From the NCBI GenBank assembly GCA_050331475.1, contig JBHJGU010000037.1:1-17501 (forward strand): DNA of 17,501 nt, read 5' to 3'. The stretch comes from JBHJGU01 sp050331475. GTDB taxonomy: Bacteria > Pseudomonadota > Alphaproteobacteria > Caulobacterales > Maricaulaceae. The notes beneath the pieces are model-generated. The model had not been told where the DNA came from. It made no database searches and saw nothing but the letters and a program-made list of their open reading frames with translations. Both the position numbers and the translations under genes were made by a program. The stretch's first letter is position 1. Each line of letters opens with the position of its first letter. This document shows positions 13,590 through 17,501 of the stretch, one piece after another.

Positions 13590-16472
13590 ATGCGCCAAAC
13601 CAACCAACACCCAGACTCCGCGTATCTGTTTGACGGCGAAGCCACCAAGCTACGCTGGTTTTTATCGGCCTCCGTCGCCGCCTTAGGCTTGGCGTTCGCG
13701 CCTATGGCGTCCGCCCAAGAGGCGGACACCGAGGAGGACGCCTCCGAAGAGGTCGCGCCCGAGGATATCGAGGTGCTCACCGTCACCGGGTTCCGGCAAT
13801 CGGTGCAGAACTCAGTCAACACCAAGCGCAATCTCGACATTGTCGCAGAGGTCGTGTCTGCGGAAGACATCGGCCGACTGCCTGACATCTCGATCGCTGA
13901 CGCGCTCGCGCGCTTACCCGGCGTCACCGCCCAGCGCACCAGCGGCCTGGCCAGCGCGCTGAACATTCGCGGTCTGAACGAAGACCTTGTGTCCGCCGAC
14001 CTCAATGGTCGCGAACAAGTCTCCACCAGCGGTCTCCGGACCATCGAATTCGAGCAATACCCCTCAGAACTCGTGTTCCAGGCCCAGGTGTTTAAATCGC
14101 CAAAGGCGGAACAAATCGAAGGTGGCGTCGCGGGCCGCATTGAATTACGCACGATCCGGCCGCTTGATTTTGATGAGCGGGGCCTGACCATCAACGCCCG
14201 CGGCGTGTTCAACACCCGCGCGGACGACAGCCCCGACGCGCAAAGCTTCGGCTACCGCGTATCGGGGTCCTATTACGACCAATTCGCCAATGACACCTTG
14301 GGCTTCGCCGTCGGTTACGCCCGGCTGGTTCAGCCCAACGTGAACACCCGCTCGGTGGGCTTCGACTTCCAACCGGGGGAAACCTTCCCCGACGAATTTT
14401 TCGGCAATCCAGTGACCAATGGCGGCGAACCGGTTCTCGACTTCGACGCGGACGGCAACCCGGACGCGGTGCCGTTCGGCTTCGAACAAGTGGTCGCGGG
14501 CGGGGAAGAGCGCCGGGACGCTGTGTTGGGCGTCGTCCAGTGGGAGCCGTCGCCGCGCGCGCGCTTCCTCTTTGACGGGTTTTATTCGCGGTTTGACTCA
14601 GAAGTGCTCCGCCGCGGTGTGCGCCTGTTCGGCACCCAGAACATCCAAAGCACATTCTTCGTCGACAATGGCGACGGCACCTTCACCGGCACGGCGCCCA
14701 ACGCGGATGACCTCAGCGAGGTTCAGATCGCCAACAACGCGATTATCGGCGGCGTCTTCGGACCGGGGCCCGGTATCGGGGTGGAGAACGTCAACCAAGA
14801 CGACGGCGACAGCGACGAGATCATCAATCTGGGCCTGAACGCCGAGTTCGATGTCACCGATCGGCTGACGGTGGCTTTCGACGTCGCCTATTCGCGCGAC
14901 GACACCGTCTTTAACAATGAAGGCATTACGACGACGCCCGGCTTTATCGACGCAGACGGCAATTTCAACTCCATACCGGTGACGGTGGACTTCTTCCGAA
15001 ACGGCTTGGCGCCGATTTCTTCGGACTTTAACGGGTTCGACTTCTCCGATTTGTCGACGAATTTCCTCACCGGCTTCTTCATCGTGCCAAACGAAGATGA
15101 AGACCAGCTCTTCTCTCTCCGTGCGGACGTGGACTATTTGCTTGAATGGGGTCCGATCGAGTCGGTTGAGTTCGGGTTCCGCTACACCGACCGGGAAGCG
15201 ACCAACACCGTGTTGTCGTTCTCCGGATCGGGGCCGACTTTCGGCTCATTCGGCTTTAACGAGCCCACGCCCATTCCGCCGGAATTGGCTTCGATGGGCG
15301 ATTTCAGCGGCGATCTTGCGGCCGCGGGCGCGCCACCTTTCACCGTGCTTGATATCCCCGGGATTTTCGACGCTCTGGTTGGCCCGACGCCGGTGGACCA
15401 AGAGTTAGGCTTTACCGTTGATCAAAGCTTCTCCAACTTCGAAGACACGGTCGCCGGCTATGTGCAGTTTAATTTGGCCTCAAGTCTTTTTAACGTGCCT
15501 TATACCGGAAACGTGGGCGTGCGGGTCGTCAATACTAGCCAATCCTCTCCGCCTGCGGGCACGTCCTTCACCCAGTTCTTACCGTCTCTGAACCTCTCCT
15601 TTGAAATCACGGAGAATGATGTCATCCGTCTGGCCGGGTCGCGGCAAATCTCGCGGGCGCCATTTGACGATTTGGGCGGCGGCGTCGGTATTGGCGTTGA
15701 CCCCACCGGCTTCGTCTCGGGTGGCGGCGGCAATCCCACGCTTCTACCGTTCCTGACCAATCAAGGCGAGATCATCTGGGAGCACTATTTCCGCACCGAA
15801 GGTCTGGTGGCGCTCGGTTTCTTTTATAAACAGCTGCAATCCTTCATCATTGGCGGCGTTGATACGGCCTTTGATTTTGAGGCTGCGGGCTTCACCCTGC
15901 CGCCTTTGCCCGGTAATGCGCTTCCCGGCGCCGTCATTGACCCGGTCGGTTCGCTGTTCGGGCCGATCAATGGCGAAGGCGGCAATGTTTTCGGCTTTGA
16001 ATTCCAGTACACCCAGCCCTTCACCTTTTTGCCGGGCATTTGGTCAAATTTCGGTGTGATCTTGAACTATGGCTATGTGGAAAGCTCGATTTCATTGCCA
16101 CCCAGCACGCTGAGCGGAAACGAAGTGGACATTCCTTTGCCTGGCCAGTCCACCCATGTGGCTAACCCGACGCTTTACTATAACCAGGGCGGGTTCGACA
16201 CGCGCCTCAACTTCAGCTACCGGTCGAGCTTTGTGGCGAGCCAGTTCGGCCTGAACGAACAAATCACCGGTTTCGACGGCGAGTTGTTTGTGGATTATCA
16301 GGCCTCCTACGAGTTCGATCCCAGTGGCCCGTTAGGCGGTTTGGAGGTTTTGTTCCAAGTCCAAAACCTTTTGGACACGACGAACGCCAGCTTCTTCGGG
16401 TTCGTTGAACAAACAGCCACGGTTCAGCAATTCGGCCGGAACATTTTCTTAGGCTTCTCTTACGACTTCTAG
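13590..16472 (+). CDS. TonB-dependent outer-membrane receptor, Xanthomonas/Caulobacter type
   Basis: The 960-residue receptor follows a GGGAGGGG ribosome site. A 17-residue N-terminal extension precedes the signal peptide (about 21-42, ending PMASA, then Gln-Glu), and an acidic stretch (EADTEEDASEEVAPED) follows. A TonB-box-like EVLTVTGF is at 61-68. The plug domain (about 75-190) carries GRLPDISIADALARLPGV, NIRGLN and EGGVAGRIELRT. The rest is a beta-barrel ending in the outer-membrane signal NIFLGFSYDF with a terminal Phe. The plug sequence fits the large TonB-receptor group that in Caulobacter and Xanthomonas often imports carbohydrates. With a GH13 enzyme upstream, maltodextrin is the most likely substrate, but this is inference. 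Loops contain several Asp-rich DADGN/DNGDGT segments that may bind calcium. No inner-membrane transporter or regulator is in view. Confidence 0.92.
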   Translation: MRQTNQHPDSAYLFDGEATKLRWFLSASVAALGLAFAPMASAQEADTEEDASEEVAPEDIEVLTVTGFRQSVQNSVNTKRNLDIVAEVVSAEDIGRLPDISIADALARLPGVTAQRTSGLASALNIRGLNEDLVSADLNGREQVSTSGLRTIEFEQYPSELVFQAQVFKSPKAEQIEGGVAGRIELRTIRPLDFDERGLTINARGVFNTRADDSPDAQSFGYRVSGSYYDQFANDTLGFAVGYARLVQPNVNTRSVGFDFQPGETFPDEFFGNPVTNGGEPVLDFDADGNPDAVPFGFEQVVAGGEERRDAVLGVVQWEPSPRARFLFDGFYSRFDSEVLRRGVRLFGTQNIQSTFFVDNGDGTFTGTAPNADDLSEVQIANNAIIGGVFGPGPGIGVENVNQDDGDSDEIINLGLNAEFDVTDRLTVAFDVAYSRDDTVFNNEGITTTPGFIDADGNFNSIPVTVDFFRNGLAPISSDFNGFDFSDLSTNFLTGFFIVPNEDEDQLFSLRADVDYLLEWGPIESVEFGFRYTDREATNTVLSFSGSGPTFGSFGFNEPTPIPPELASMGDFSGDLAAAGAPPFTVLDIPGIFDALVGPTPVDQELGFTVDQSFSNFEDTVAGYVQFNLASSLFNVPYTGNVGVRVVNTSQSSPPAGTSFTQFLPSLNLSFEITENDVIRLAGSRQISRAPFDDLGGGVGIGVDPTGFVSGGGGNPTLLPFLTNQGEIIWEHYFRTEGLVALGFFYKQLQSFIIGGVDTAFDFEAAGFTLPPLPGNALPGAVIDPVGSLFGPINGEGGNVFGFEFQYTQPFTFLPGIWSNFGVILNYGYVESSISLPPSTLSGNEVDIPLPGQSTHVANPTLYYNQGGFDTRLNFSYRSSFVASQFGLNEQITGFDGELFVDYQASYEFDPSGPLGGLEVLFQVQNLLDTTNASFFGFVEQTATVQQFGRNIFLGFSYDF

Positions 16473-16534
16473 AGCGTTTTCAGCAAAAGTGTAATCAGTT
16501 TTGCGGTTCGAAAACGCGATAAACCAAAGACTTA
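16471..16534. repeat. palindromic intergenic repeat after the TonB receptor gene
   Basis: A nested hairpin starts at the receptor stop codon. Outer arms GCGTTTTC (16474-16481) and GAAAACGC (16510-16517) pair perfectly, and inner arms GCAAAA (16483-16488) and TTTTGC (16499-16504) pair inside them. The sequence AGAGCGTTTTC...AAAACGCGATAAACCAAAGACTTAG resembles dispersed palindromic elements I know from alphaproteobacterial intergenic regions. It may also act as a transcript 3' end. The IS5-type element appears to begin at its right border. Confidence 0.65.
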
Positions 16535-16606
16535 GGCTCCGGACCCATAAAATTTGTTGCGGTCTGAAGCGGATGGTGATTCACGGTTTCCGAAGGGAGA
16601 CCGTCC

Positions 16607-17367
16607 ATGTCCGATCACCTGTTCTGGCTCAGTGAGGAGCAGTTCGCCCGATTGAAGCCGCTGCTGCCTGACAAGGTCCGGGGCGTTGCGCGTGTCGATG
16701 ATCGCCGCGTCATTTCAGGCATTGTCCATGTGCTGAAGTCGGGCTGTCGATGGGTGGACGCGCCGCCCGAATACGGTCCTCGCAAGACGCTCTACAACCG
16801 CTTCGTTCGGTGGGCGGAGAAAGGGATCTGGCAGAACATTTTCGTGGCGCTGGCCGATGCGGGAGGTCCGCCGAGCCAGACCCTGATCGACAGTTCCGCC
16901 GTGCGCGCGCACCGCTCGGCGGCGGGCGGAAAAGGGGGGAGAAGACGCAAGGCATCGGCCGCTCGCGGGGCGGTCGGACAACGAAAATCCATGCGATTAC
17001 AGACAGGTTCTGCCGCCCGATCCGCTTCATCCTGACCGGCGGGCATGTCCCCGACTGCGTGGCCGCCGAACCGCTTCTTCGCCTGCTGCCGCCATGCGTG
17101 AACGTCGTGCAGGGTGATAAAGGCTATGACTCGAACGCCGTCCGCTCACAGATCGAGGAGGCAGGCGCCGCCCCGAACATCCCGTCGAAGTCCAACCGAC
17201 GCTACAAGCCCGGCTTCTCACCGGCCCTCTATCGCGATCGGAACGCTGTCGAGCGCATGTTCGGACGGCTGAAAGACTTTCGGCGCATCGGAACGCGCTA
17301 CGACCGACGCGCCGACGCCTTCCTCGCAGCGGTATGTCTCGCCGCCACAGTCAGCTACTGGTTATGA
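16607..17367 (+). CDS. IS5-family transposase in two overlapping frames (-1 frameshift)
   Basis: The first frame (16607-17035) gives the N-terminal DUF4096-type domain (LSEEQFARLKPLLP, VLKSGCRWVDAPPEYGP, YNRFVRWAEKGIW) and the first DDE-type Asp (Asp95 in TLIDSSAVRAH). The second frame, one base back, continues as GEKTQGIGRSRGGRTTKIHA and provides the second Asp in VVQGDKGYD and the Glu in RNAVERMFGRLKDFRRI, ending at 17367. A -1 shift at the A4G6 run (16930-16939) joins them into a normal 253-residue enzyme with all three catalytic residues. Several IS5-family groups use programmed frameshifting at such runs, so this is likely functional design. A recent indel is the alternative. AGGGAG precedes the ATG. 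Confidence 0.85.
16930..16939 (+). other. probable -1 ribosomal frameshift site in the transposase
   Basis: AAAAGGGGGG lies where the two transposase frames must join: 0-frame codons GGA-AAA-GGG-GGG lead into a family-unlike tail, while a one-base backward slip gives GEKTQGIGRSRGGRTT. It is not a perfect X-XXY-YYZ heptamer, but repeated G codons allow slippage. Confidence 0.6.
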
Positions 17368-17370
17368 GTC

Positions 17371-17501
17371 ATTGGGTAATTTGCGACTGCTTCCCCCGGC
17401 CGGCCTGAAGGTCGACACTTCTGGTTGGTAAGATCAGAAGGAGAAGCAGCCATGGGATACTATGCCGGATTAGACCTATCGATGGAAACGACGGCGGTGT
17501 G
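17371..17501 (+). mobile_element. left end of an IS110-family element, cut by the window
   Basis: Sequence after the IS5-type element contains a leader of about 80 bases followed by the start of an IS110-type transposase. The left boundary is not visible, because IS110 elements lack long terminal repeats. I place it at the end of the IS5 inverted repeat only by exclusion. Confidence 0.5.
17452..17501 (+). CDS. IS110-family transposase, N-terminus only
   Basis: Only 16 codons are in the window: MGYYAGLDLSMETTAV. The pattern Y-x-G-L-D-x-S, with Asp8 as the first acidic residue, is typical of the RuvC-like DEDD domain at the start of IS110-family transposases. An AGAAGGAGAAGC ribosome site precedes the ATG. 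The rest lies beyond the edge, so intactness cannot be judged. Confidence 0.75.
   Translation, partial: MGYYAGLDLSMETTAV

Larger units (their letters stand above)
16535..17370 (+). mobile_element. IS5-family insertion sequence (IS427-like), about 0.83 kb
   Basis: The transposase gene is bracketed by short inverted sequences: GACCCATAA (16542-16550) on the left and TTATGAGTC (17362-17370) on the right, 8 of 9 bases complementary. The left flank CTTAG (16531-16535) fits the YTNAR target preference of IS5-group elements, suggesting TTA as target duplication and a left tip at 16535. No matching TTA is seen on the right outside the element, where similarity to the left tip stops after 17370. The exact right end is therefore uncertain and may be lost to the neighbouring IS110 element. 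Confidence 0.65.

Noticed and set aside
13487..14215. 242-codon minus-strand open frame over the TonB receptor start
   Set aside because: Ser/Arg-rich shadow of the plug domain; it covers the receptor promoter and ribosome site.
1..17501. CRISPR array, tRNA or rRNA genes
   Set aside because: No regularly spaced direct repeats and no tRNA- or rRNA-like sequence were recognised on either strand by eye.

Overview
The window looks like a chromosomal segment of an alphaproteobacterium, probably of the Caulobacterales/Maricaulales/Hyphomonadaceae type. The grounds are a moderately high GC content, an OmpA-family protein with a proline-rich linker, a complete ccoNOQP-GHIS order, a large TonB-dependent receptor of the Xanthomonas/Caulobacter type, and an alphaproteobacterial-style palindromic intergenic repeat. 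This placement rests on family recognition, not on a search.

Layout. Positions 1-797 (minus) hold an OmpA-like outer-membrane barrel, cut by the window edge and carrying a 20-base homopolymer in its linker. A 240-bp divergent spacer separates it from a six-helix DUF2189-type membrane protein (1037-1822, plus). From 9756 down to 1797 (minus) runs a tightly packed cbb3 cytochrome c oxidase operon in the order ccoN-ccoO-ccoQ-ccoP-ccoG-ccoH-ccoI-ccoS. It encodes the oxidase subunits (N, O, Q, P) and the maturation factors: a ferredoxin-like membrane protein (G), FixH (H), a copper P-type ATPase (I) and CcoS. Most junctions overlap by 1-4 bases. A 365-bp spacer with a strong hairpin leads to a small membrane protein (10122-10385, plus), which converges on an HMG-CoA lyase-like gene (10382-11311, minus). 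An exported GH13 alpha-glucan hydrolase (11441-13366) and a TonB-dependent receptor (13590-16472) follow on the plus strand and probably form a maltodextrin/starch scavenging pair. The right end carries a palindromic repeat, an IS5-family element whose transposase needs a -1 frameshift, and the start of an IS110-family element.

The most important observation is in ccoN, the catalytic subunit. Every other cco gene looks intact. ccoN has an in-frame TAA in place of a conserved tyrosine, and within the next 90 bp the proximal heme b3 histidine is Asp and two further near-invariant residues (Asn, His) are Ile and Leu. Each is one base from the expected codon. Either this oxidase is catalytically dead while its assembly genes remain open, or this stretch holds clustered sequence errors. 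The second notable point is a 19-bp element, 18/19 identical, upstream of both the GH13 gene and the TonB receptor gene, which suggests shared control.
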